A stretch of DNA of 6,720 bases, taken from NCBI GenBank assembly GCA_028293225.1, contig JAQGPE010000165.1, positions 1-6,720 on the forward strand, in the 5' to 3' direction. The DNA is from Akkermansiaceae bacterium (GTDB lineage: Bacteria; Verrucomicrobiota; Verrucomicrobiia; Verrucomicrobiales; Akkermansiaceae). Position numbers and translations under genes: made by a program. The notes below the pieces were generated by a model. That model did no database searches, was not told the origin of the DNA, and saw only the letters and a program-made list of their open reading frames with translations. Positions 1 to 5,334 of the stretch are shown one piece after another. Every line of letters begins with the position of its first letter. The first letter of the stretch is position 1.

Positions 1-526
1 GGTCCATGGCCAGGGACTGCACATAGCAGGGCCGGGCTTCTTCGTATCGCTTCAGGGCCACGAGATAGCCGCCCTGATTGAACAGCGCTTCGTCGATGCA
101 GCCTTCCGGACAGGCTGAGGCTCTGCAGGCGAGATCGAGCGCCTGCTCCAGATCGCCGTTCTGGAAGGCGCAACTGCTGGCGTAGATCAGCGGCGAGGCG
201 AGAGCTGGCCGCAACTCGTGCGCTTTCACAAATTCGGAGAGAGCGCCGGCATAGTCGCCGCGTTTCTCCAGCAGTTCTCCCCGCAGGACCAGGAGACGAT
301 AGCGTTTCTTTTCCGGTAGGGCGATGGCTTCGAGCCGGTCAAAGATCTGCGACGCTTTTTCATACTGGCTATGAACAATCAGCTGATCCGCGACGATGAG
401 GAGCGCCAGGACGTGACCGGGATCGATCGCGAGCAGGGCTTCGCCGAGGTGCCGGGCGTACGCGCTCTGGCCGGCCTTATCGGCCTCGGCGAGTTTTGAG
501 AAACGATCGGCGATGGCGGGGTTCAT
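1..526 (-). CDS. TPR-repeat protein, 3' end outside window
   Basis: The reading frame opens with ATG at 526-524 and stays open to the window edge, giving the first 175 residues. The sequence is helical, with regularly spaced small and aromatic residues typical of tetratricopeptide repeats. The clearest units are about residues 75-106 (RGELLEKRGDYAGALSEF), 112-140 (ASSCAFQNGDLEQALDLA) and 147-175 (ALFNQGGYLVALKRYEEA). The family generally acts as a protein-interaction scaffold; no catalytic domain or signal peptide is visible, so a cytoplasmic role is likely. Four cysteines lie between residues 119 and 167, which is somewhat many for a TPR protein. The start lies 9 bases after the stop of the upstream gene (536-994), so the two are probably co-transcribed and the second perhaps translationally coupled, since no Shine-Dalgarno is seen. 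The partner and process are unknown. Confidence 0.8.
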   Translation of the reverse strand, partial: MNPAIADRFSKLAEADKAGQSAYARHLGEALLAIDPGHVLALLIVADQLIVHSQYEKASQIFDRLEAIALPEKKRYRLLVLRGELLEKRGDYAGALSEFVKAHELRPALASPLIYASSCAFQNGDLEQALDLACRASACPEGCIDEALFNQGGYLVALKRYEEARPCYVQSLAMD

Positions 527-535
527 GCGGAGGAA

Positions 536-994
536 TCAGAGACCGGTGATTTCGGCCAGGCGGGCTTCGAGGTCCGCGATGGTGCCATAGAGGTCGGCGT
601 TGTCGCTGACGACCAGGGTTGAGTCGTCGAGCGGGATCGGGAGTTGGGAAATGCCGTCGAGAAATTGAGCCATCTTCGCAGGGTCTTCCGCGAGGGCTTC
701 GGGGCGGCAGTAGACCACGACCAGCGGCGGGCCGAAATTTGAAGCCACGCGGCCTCGCAGGAAGCCGCCGTAGTCGGGTTCATCACGCAGGATGGATTCG
801 TGACCCGGAGGCGGATGGGAGCGGTGGGCATCCCTGGCGTCGAAGAGTTCGCCATCGGGGTAGATCCAGAACACGAAGTCGGGAGCGAGGTGGGTGAATT
901 CCTTGATGGCATTCCGTCGGCCGGGAAAGCGTTCGGCCAGAAAGGGGAAGGTTCCCGCGGCGGTTGCGCGGGAGAGGGAGCCGACAGTCAGCAC
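536..994 (-). CDS. Hypothetical protein, 152 aa, GTG start
   Basis: I do not recognise this family. The frame begins at GTG (994-992), only three codons after an in-frame TAG at 1006-1004, and no other ATG, GTG or TTG is plausible, so the start is close to forced. The protein has no signal peptide and no membrane helix. It reads as a mixed alpha/beta cytoplasmic protein with a hydrophobic strand-like segment (DFVFWIYPDGELFDARDAH, about residues 38-56), a Pro/His-rich loop, a second buried strand (PPLVVVYC, about 89-96) and an acidic C-terminal helix (about 135-150). It lies 9 bases upstream of the TPR gene in the same orientation, suggesting joint function. Upstream is the divergent spacer with the palindrome at 1066-1084, which could control this gene, the mutarotase, or both. 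The frame is coherent and matches its neighbours in composition, which supports a real gene. Confidence 0.7.
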   Translation of the reverse strand: MLTVGSLSRATAAGTFPFLAERFPGRRNAIKEFTHLAPDFVFWIYPDGELFDARDAHRSHPPPGHESILRDEPDYGGFLRGRVASNFGPPLVVVYCRPEALAEDPAKMAQFLDGISQLPIPLDDSTLVVSDNADLYGTIADLEARLAEITGL

Positions 995-1065
995 GGCGGA
1001 GTTCTAGCAACTTCGGATTTCCGGATCACGCAAATCCTGCCGGGATGGCGGCGGGTCTGGACTTT

Positions 1066-1084
1066 CGATGAGTGACACTCATCG
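1066..1084. promoter_or_regulatory. Perfect 19-base palindrome, operator-like
   Basis: The sequence CGATGAGTGACACTCATCG has two 9-base arms that are exact reverse complements around a single central A. It sits in the 144-base spacer between two divergent genes, 72 bases before the GTG start at 994 and 55 bases before the ATG at 1139. That symmetry and position are what one expects of a binding site for a dimeric transcription factor. No T-run follows on either side, so it is a poor intrinsic terminator. The cognate regulator is unknown; operator function is inference. Confidence 0.45.
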
Positions 1085-1138
1085 CCGGAGACATGCATCC
1101 GCATTGGCAAAGTCGCAGATCTCGCCGAGGGTCATTTC

Positions 1139-2011
1139 ATGGCCACCGTCCGCGTTACCGAGCCCACTCCGGGCTATGTCGTCTACGAAATCGAGCATCC
1201 GCTGTTCACGGCGAAGGTCGCCCGGCATGGCGCGCATGTGATGGAGTGGCAGCCCACAGGCGCGGAGCCGGTGCTGTACTGCAGCCCCACCGCGGTGCTG
1301 AAAGAGGGCAAGGCGATCCGCGGCGGCATCCCGATCTGCTGGCCGTGGTTCAATGCCCACCCGACCGATCCGTCCAAGCCATCGCATGGTTTCGTGCGCA
1401 ACCGCTTCTGGGACTACCAGGGCAGCGAGGCGGATGACGAGTGCGTGAAGCTGCGGTTCACCCTGGAGGACAGCGAGGAGACCCGGGCGATCTGGCCGCA
1501 TGCCTTTTTGCTGAAGGCGGAGATTCTGTTAGGCCGGGAGCTTGAAGTCCGCCTGACCACCTACAACCGCAATGCGGAGACTTTCGAAATCGGCGGCGCC
1601 TTGCACACCTACCTCACGGTGGGAAATGTAGAGCGGGTTGTGATCAAGGGTCTGGAGAAATCCGGCTACATCGATACGGTCGGGGCGCGTCGCGAGTGCC
1701 CTGCCACCGGTGAAGCGATCACGATCCAAGGGGAGATCGACCGCATTTACCATCACGACGGTACTACTCATCTGGTCGATGAATCCCTGCGACGGACGCT
1801 GGTGATTTCCAAGTCGGGGAGTCCCTCGACCGTGGTGTGGAACCCCTGGCTGGAAAAGGCCCGCGCCATCGCTGACATGCCGGATGACGACTATCGGCAC
1901 TTCACCGCGATCGAAGCGGTGATCGAGCCGGGCAAGGTCGTGACGCTGGAACCCGGCGACAGCGATGTGCTGACGACGCGGATCAGTGTGAAGCCGCTCG
2001 CCTCCGCCTAG
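1139..2011 (+). CDS. D-hexose-6-phosphate mutarotase (YeaD/YMR099c family)
   Basis: This 290-residue protein belongs to the glucose-6-phosphate 1-epimerase branch of the aldose-1-epimerase fold. It interconverts the alpha and beta anomers of hexose 6-phosphates in the cytoplasm, feeding glycolysis and the pentose-phosphate route. Family hallmarks occur in order: the substrate-phosphate region IRGGIPICWPWF (residues 60-71), HGFVRNRFW (83-91), the HTYLTVG strand with the probable catalytic His156, and the C-terminal VVWNPWLEKARAIADM (232-247) leading to IEA with the probable catalytic Glu259. Length is normal for the family. Upstream in-frame codons back to a TGA at 1073-1075 contain no ATG, GTG or TTG, so the start is fixed; only a weak GAGG (1127-1130) precedes it. 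It is transcribed divergently from the gene at 536-994. The downstream protease gene is unrelated in function, so this is probably a monocistron. Confidence 0.93.
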   Translation: MATVRVTEPTPGYVVYEIEHPLFTAKVARHGAHVMEWQPTGAEPVLYCSPTAVLKEGKAIRGGIPICWPWFNAHPTDPSKPSHGFVRNRFWDYQGSEADDECVKLRFTLEDSEETRAIWPHAFLLKAEILLGRELEVRLTTYNRNAETFEIGGALHTYLTVGNVERVVIKGLEKSGYIDTVGARRECPATGEAITIQGEIDRIYHHDGTTHLVDESLRRTLVISKSGSPSTVVWNPWLEKARAIADMPDDDYRHFTAIEAVIEPGKVVTLEPGDSDVLTTRISVKPLASA

Positions 2012-2020
2012 GCAAATACA

Positions 2021-2077
2021 CGCATGCCTCCATGCGGTTCACGGCGGAGCTTCTGCTGGCAGCCGCATGAAATGCGG
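2021..2077 (+). other. Overlapping alternative hairpins in the 82-base spacer
   Basis: Between the mutarotase stop and the protease start are two short stem-loops: CGCATG/CATGCG (2021-2026 with 2031-2036, four-base loop) and CCGCAT/ATGCGG (2063-2068 with 2072-2077, three-base loop). The inner arms can also pair with each other: CATGCGG at 2031-2037 is the exact complement of CCGCATG at 2063-2069. So the RNA can fold either as two small hairpins or one larger one. Neither local stem is followed by a U-tract, apart from the seven Ts at 2104-2110, already inside the protease gene. The structure could be a weak terminator for the mutarotase transcript or a leader structure for the next gene; function is inference. 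Confidence 0.35.
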
Positions 2078-2093
2078 GTAGCTTCCCTGTTTA

Positions 2094-3692
2094 GTGAAGC
2101 GCCTTTTTTTCATTCCCGCGTTCCTGTCCGCGGCCCTGCCTTGCTCCGCTCTGGTCGTCCGTGATTTTGATCCGGCTGTTCATTTCCGCCTGAATGATTT
2201 CCCTGGCTTCACGCCGTCGCTGAATCCGGGCTTTTTGTACGATGCCTCCCGTTTCACCGGCGTCGGCTATGCCACCCAGGCTGCCTACCTGCAGTTCACA
2301 CTGGTAACTCCCCGGCATTTCCTGTGCGCCAATCACACTGGAGCCAAGCCGGCGGTTGGAGACGTCGTGGGATTCATCGGCAAGGATAACGTGACCTACA
2401 CCCGCACGATCACCGCCCTGACCAACATTGCGAACGACACCGGCGGCAACTCCGACCTGGTGGTGGGAACGTTGGAATCGGCGGTGCCGGTGGCGGTGGT
2501 GGTGCCGTTGCCGTGGCTGAATCTCACGCCGCAGAACTCGTATCGCGGGATTTCCCTGATGGTGCTGGGCATGATCGGCCGTGGCGGAGCGGCGAAGCTG
2601 GAGGATTTCCAGACCATCAATGAGGCCGGAGCCATCGACAATACCTTCATGAGCTACTTCGCTTACACGGAGGCGGCCGGTGATGCGAATGACTGCCACT
2701 TCGAAGGTGGAGACTCGGGCTCGCCGACCTTCGGCACGGCGTCGAATGGCGAGCCGGCGCTGGTGGGCACCCACAGCACCGTGGGCTCCCTTCCGGATGA
2801 CATCAACCCGGTGACCACCTACAGCTACGACACCTTTCTTCCCCACTATGTGACCCGGGTGGACACTTTCCTCTCCGCGGCGGGATACCGGGTCCGGCCG
2901 GCCAACGCCAGCGCCACCGCGGTGGTCCTGACCAGCGCGGCCACTCCGGCCTCACCGCTGCAGGCGCATGGGGGAAGTGTCAATTTCACGGTGGCGAACA
3001 CCGGCGCGGCCCTGACGGGAAATCTGGAACTCACGCTGAGCTTTCCGGCCGGCGCGGTGCCTGACTCGGTGACCATGCCGGGCTGGGTGGTGGAGTCGAC
3101 CGGCGCCGGGACCTGGTCCTTGCGAAAGGCGACCCTGGCGGCCGGCGCGAACGGCGTGGCGACCGCGACCTGGGCTTCCTTTCCCGTGGTGCCGCAGATC
3201 GCGATCGCGACCACGCTCGACTCGGACGCGACGGTCGTGGTGACAGGGCAGACGACCCTGACGCTGCGCCCTTCCTATGCCGCCTGGGCACAGGGTCTCA
3301 CGGCCGCGGGCCAGGCGGACGACCCGGATGGCGATGGGGTGGTCAATTTGCTGGAGTACGCGCTGGGCGGAGATCCGGCGGTCTCAAGCCCCTCTCTGCC
3401 GGGCGGTCAGGGCCGCCTGCTGCCCCAGGTGGTTACCGCGGATGGCAGTAGCATCGATTTCTCCTACCCGGAGCGCACCGATGCCACGGCGCGCGGCCTG
3501 AGTTACCGCGTGGAAATATCATCGACGCTGTTGCCGGACTCGTGGACGACGGTGCTGCCGGACGGGAATACTTCGACCACAGCGCCTTTCGATCCGGTGC
3601 TCGGCGGCTTCCAGCTTCGGCAGGTGACGTGGCCGGTCGGTACCGGAACGCTCTTCGTCCGGCTGCGGGTGGAATTGAACGAATCGCCATGA
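2094..3692 (+). CDS. Exported trypsin-like serine protease with Ca-loop C-terminal module
   Basis: The 532-residue protein starts at GTG (2094), the only usable start after an in-frame TAG at 2079-2081. A short Sec signal peptide (MKRLFFIPAFLSAALPCSA) suggests cleavage near residue 19. Residues about 25-265 look like a chymotrypsin-fold protease. The triad would be His81 (HFLCANHTG), Asp121 (GNSDLVVGTL) and Ser208 in the clear GGDSGSP motif (205-211). Cys78 and Cys201 are the only cysteines in the mature protein. Residues about 285-392 form a Thr/Ala/Val-rich beta-sandwich-like region (SVNFTVANTGAALTGNLELT). Then comes YAAWAQGLTAAG and an EF-hand/dockerin-like loop, D410-x-D412-x-D414-x-x-x-N418-x-x-E421, followed by a final beta-rich segment ending FVRLRVELNESP. 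There is no terminal membrane anchor or PEP-CTERM motif. The layout fits a secreted or surface-attached protease; substrate unknown. The triad assignment is by motif only. Confidence 0.8.
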   Translation: MKRLFFIPAFLSAALPCSALVVRDFDPAVHFRLNDFPGFTPSLNPGFLYDASRFTGVGYATQAAYLQFTLVTPRHFLCANHTGAKPAVGDVVGFIGKDNVTYTRTITALTNIANDTGGNSDLVVGTLESAVPVAVVVPLPWLNLTPQNSYRGISLMVLGMIGRGGAAKLEDFQTINEAGAIDNTFMSYFAYTEAAGDANDCHFEGGDSGSPTFGTASNGEPALVGTHSTVGSLPDDINPVTTYSYDTFLPHYVTRVDTFLSAAGYRVRPANASATAVVLTSAATPASPLQAHGGSVNFTVANTGAALTGNLELTLSFPAGAVPDSVTMPGWVVESTGAGTWSLRKATLAAGANGVATATWASFPVVPQIAIATTLDSDATVVVTGQTTLTLRPSYAAWAQGLTAAGQADDPDGDGVVNLLEYALGGDPAVSSPSLPGGQGRLLPQVVTADGSSIDFSYPERTDATARGLSYRVEISSTLLPDSWTTVLPDGNTSTTAPFDPVLGGFQLRQVTWPVGTGTLFVRLRVELNESP

Positions 3693-3770
3693 GCGGTGGA
3701 ATGCCGGGATGATTCCGCAACTGGATGGAGCGGATGGACTCCCAAGCGGCTCCGGACACTCGCCGGTGAT

Positions 3771-3810
3771 AGCAGTTCATCCGGCAACGGAGGGGGGACA
3801 TTCTTGTCCC
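3771..3810 (+). repeat. Left arm of the inverted-repeat element
   Basis: This arm runs AGCAGTT, a four-base block that differs from the right arm, GGCAACGGAG, then the hairpin. The hairpin stem is 8 base pairs, GGGGGACA (3793-3800) with TGTCCCCC (3805-3812), around a TTCT loop, so it extends two bases beyond the part shared with the right arm. Confidence 0.7.
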
Positions 3811-3919
3811 CCGGCCTGCTCTGGCGCACAGAAGAAAGCTCCCCGGCAGCTTCGTGAAAAGGTGGACGAAAGGGCTTCGGACACCCTGCGGTCTGACCAT
3901 GCTCAAGCTGCCGAGCCCA

Positions 3920-3959
3920 GGGACAAGAATGTCCCCCCTCCGTTGCCGCCCCAACTGCT
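3920..3959 (-). repeat. Right arm of the inverted-repeat element
   Basis: This is the reverse-complement copy of the left arm. Its hairpin is 6 base pairs, GGGACA (3920-3925) with TGTCCC (3930-3935), around AGAA; the two outer pairs of the left-arm stem are lost. It ends in AACTGCT (3953-3959), matching AGCAGTT at the left boundary. Confidence 0.7.
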
Positions 3960-4111
3960 TCACGCCACGTAGCAGGATGACCGGGGGGAATGACGGACAT
4001 TGAGAAACCCGCCTCAGCTTTCCACTGGCGTTCCCGGCACTGATGCGGTTCAATACAGGTTGATGAGGGGCATCACTCCCCGAGTCTTTCGCATTCCCCC
4101 AACCCAAAGAC

Positions 4112-4459
4112 ATGAAACTGCTGCCACGCCTGCCTGAACTGGCCGGCCAACGCGACCTGAGCCCAGAGGAGAAGAGTGAACTATGGCGCCGGATTTGCCG
4201 AGAGAGTCCCATGTCGGTCTTCTGGCTGGCGGTGTCGATGGTGGTCTCCTACGAGGCCGCACTCTCTGCGGCGGATGACTTCTTCCAGATTCACCGCAGC
4301 TTCGGCAGTATGGGTACGGTGGCTTTCATGATCGCGGCCATGGGTGCGTGGGCTTGGACGGCTTCCTGGGTGACGATGCACTTTCTTTATTTTCCGCGGC
4401 TAAAAAAGGCCGTGGCGCGGATTTCCCGGAATGACGGGCGATTTGACCGGACGCGATGA
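4112..4459 (+). CDS. Small two-helix membrane protein, paralogue of next gene
   Basis: I do not recognise a named family for this 115-residue protein. It has a soluble N-terminus with an amphipathic segment (LSPEEKSELWRRICRESP, residues 16-33), a first hydrophobic helix at about 36-54, a polar turn (DDFFQIHRSFGS), a second helix at about 67-90, and a basic C-terminal tail (FPRLKKAVARISRNDGRFDRTR). By the positive-inside rule both ends would be cytoplasmic. It resembles the next protein in layout and motifs: residues 16-36 match residues 13-33 of that protein at 11 of 21 positions, and the FLY-x-P motif after helix 2 is shared. Its stop overlaps the next start by ATGA, implying one transcript and coupled translation. 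No Shine-Dalgarno is visible before the ATG. The two may form a heteromeric complex; that is inference. Confidence 0.75.
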   Translation: MKLLPRLPELAGQRDLSPEEKSELWRRICRESPMSVFWLAVSMVVSYEAALSAADDFFQIHRSFGSMGTVAFMIAAMGAWAWTASWVTMHFLYFPRLKKAVARISRNDGRFDRTR

Positions 4460-4785
4460 ATCTGAAGGATGCCCCTGAGGCTTACCTGGCGCTGTCGCCT
4501 GTGGAGCAGAGCGCGGTGTGGCGAACCATGCCGCGGTTCTCGCCCTACCGGGTGATCTACTGGTGGCAAGTGGTTGCCACCGTGATGGGGTCCGTGGCGG
4601 CTTCCCTTTCCTACGCTTGGTATCGTTCTTTGGGTGGGACGAATTTTTTCGTCGTCATGGGTGGGTTCAACCTCCTGTGGATCGGGTTGTTCACCACATT
4701 GAGCCGTATCTTTCTCTATCGACCCGGACTGCGCATCGGCCTGGAGCGCGCGACGGCGGACTTCCTGGCCAAGGCGACAGAGTGA
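4456..4785 (+). CDS. Small two-helix membrane protein, tandem paralogue
   Basis: This 109-residue protein has the same plan as its upstream neighbour: an N-terminal amphipathic segment (LSPVEQSAVWRTMPRFSP, residues 13-30), helix 1 at about 33-55, a short loop (YRSLGGTN), helix 2 at about 64-84, and a tail opening with FLYRPGLR and ending in a charged helix. The ATG lies within the ATGA overlap with the preceding gene, so translation is probably by re-initiation. Divergence is greatest inside the helices and least in the motif before helix 1, suggesting that the conserved LSP-x-E-x-S-x-x-W-R-x-x-x-R-x-SP segment is functional. It ends 15 bases from the stop of the convergent coaC gene. No enzyme motif is seen and no function can be assigned. 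Confidence 0.75.
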   Translation: MNLKDAPEAYLALSPVEQSAVWRTMPRFSPYRVIYWWQVVATVMGSVAASLSYAWYRSLGGTNFFVVMGGFNLLWIGLFTTLSRIFLYRPGLRIGLERATADFLAKATE

Positions 4786-4800
4786 GGCCGCTTCCGCTCC

Positions 4801-5334
4801 TCAGCAGGAAATGCCGAGCCCGGACAGGATCTCGTCGACCTGAGACATCCGGCCGACGCCCTGATACCCGCAGGCCAGATCGCCGGTGGCGGGGCCGATG
4901 AACTCTGCGCCGTCCTCGCGCAGGCGGGCGATGTTCCGCTGGGTGGCGGGGTGCTGCCACATCTTGCCATTCATGGCCGGGGCAAATACGACGCGCGTCG
5001 TACGGGGCAGCGCCAGGTAGATGGCGGCGAGGGGATCGGGAGCCAGGCCATTGGCGAAATTCCCCAGCACGTCCGCGCTGGCCGGAGCGACCAGGAACAG
5101 CTCGGCGTTATCCGCGAGTTCGATGTGGCCGGGCTTCCAGCTCTGCTTTTCATCCTCCAGCGAAACCAGCACCGGCTGGCGGGTCAGCACCTGGAGGGTG
5201 AGCGGCGTGATGAACTCGGTGGCCGCCTTGGTCATCACCGTGTGAACTTCGTGGCCGGCCTTTGACAGGCGCGAGGCGAGATCCGCCGCCTTGTAGGCGG
5301 CGATGGATCCGGAGATGCCGAGGACGATGTTCAT
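4801..5334 (-). CDS. coaC: Phosphopantothenoylcysteine decarboxylase, stand-alone CoaC
   Basis: This 177-residue flavoprotein of the HFCD family decarboxylates 4'-phospho-N-pantothenoylcysteine to 4'-phosphopantetheine, the third step from pantothenate to coenzyme A. It begins with the FMN-binding GISGSIAAYK (residues 6-15). It carries the active-site His70 (GHIELAD), the flavin-contacting APASADVLGNFANG (84-96), the substrate motif PAMNGKMW with Asn122, and the reducing Cys155 in LACGYQGVGRM. These motifs favour CoaC over other HFCD members such as UbiX. In many bacteria this domain is the N-terminal half of a bifunctional CoaBC of about 400 residues. Here the protein stops at the end of the decarboxylase domain and no CoaB domain follows, so CoaB must be encoded elsewhere. 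Its ATG overlaps the gmk stop (ATGA, 5331-5334), implying translational coupling. Confidence 0.93.
   Translation of the reverse strand: MNIVLGISGSIAAYKAADLASRLSKAGHEVHTVMTKAATEFITPLTLQVLTRQPVLVSLEDEKQSWKPGHIELADNAELFLVAPASADVLGNFANGLAPDPLAAIYLALPRTTRVVFAPAMNGKMWQHPATQRNIARLREDGAEFIGPATGDLACGYQGVGRMSQVDEILSGLGISC

Larger units (their letters stand above)
3771..3959. repeat. REP/BIME-like inverted-repeat element, 189 bases
   Basis: Two 40-base arms face each other (3771-3810 and 3920-3959). They match at 36 of 40 positions as reverse complements, including an unbroken 29-base match (3782-3810 with 3920-3948); all four mismatches fall in one block (3778-3781). Each arm holds its own short palindrome, GGGACA-TTCT-TGTCCC. 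The 109-base centre contains another inverted pair, CGGCAGCTT (3844-3852) with AAGCTGCCG (3905-3913). In the left arm a GGAG-type tetranucleotide precedes the hairpin, as in REP sequences handled by RAYT (TnpA-REP) transposases. Two REPs in opposite orientation would make a BIME. A non-autonomous MITE with long terminal repeats is the alternative, but I see no flanking direct repeat. There is no transposase in the window, and copy number cannot be judged here. Confidence 0.7.
3693..4111. other. 419-base gene-free stretch with a repeat element
   Basis: No convincing gene lies between the protease stop and the first membrane-protein gene. Open frames that cross it on both strands run through the inverted repeat at 3771-3959 and overlap coding sequence in other frames, so I treat them as artefacts. 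Besides the repeat element there is a small imperfect hairpin just after the protease stop (GGAAT at 3698-3702 with ATTCC at 3712-3716), without a T-run. The final 150 bases (3960-4111) must hold the promoter for the membrane-protein pair, but I see no clear -35/-10 boxes and no Shine-Dalgarno before the ATG at 4112. Confidence 0.6.

Noticed and set aside
1015..1037. Inverted repeat GGATTT / AAATCC in the divergent spacer
   Set aside because: Only six bases with an 11-base gap. Such matches are frequent by chance, and it is far weaker than the palindrome at 1066-1084.
1079..1501. Minus-strand open frame of 140 codons opposite the mutarotase start
   Set aside because: It is antisense to conserved YeaD-family motifs, spans the palindrome region and has no domain of its own.
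2094..2150. Lipoprotein signal (lipobox) around Cys17 of the protease
   Set aside because: The residue before Cys is Pro (ALPC), which does not fit the lipobox, and a standard Sec cleavage site two residues later fits better.
2091..2846. Minus-strand open frame of 251 codons opposite the protease
   Set aside because: It is rich in Arg, His and Gly with no recognisable domain, and lies fully antisense to a protein with a signal peptide and a clear GGDSGSP motif. It is a shadow of high-GC coding sequence.
3698..3716. GGAAT / ATTCC hairpin after the protease stop as its terminator
   Set aside because: A short stem with a nine-base loop and no following T-tract; not strong enough to call.
3433..4212. 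Long open frames on both strands across the protease 3' end and the spacer, such as 3433-4212 and 3503-4000 (minus) and 3709-3972 (plus)
   Set aside because: They overlap the well-supported protease in other frames or consist mostly of the inverted repeat. Their translations contain GGHSCP and DKNVPPPL, which are simply the repeat hairpin read as protein. They have no domain and no credible start signal.
4783..4803. TGAGG / CCTCA inverted repeat covering both convergent stop codons, as a bidirectional terminator
   Set aside because: A five-base stem with an 11-base loop and no T-run on either strand. The match is partly forced by two facing TGA codons.
4801..5334. PASAD instead of PASAN in CoaC as a lost active-site residue
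   Set aside because: As I recall, the E. coli CoaBC sequence has an equivalent Asp (ATAD) in this motif, so the residue is within normal family variation. His70, Asn122 and Cys155 are all present.
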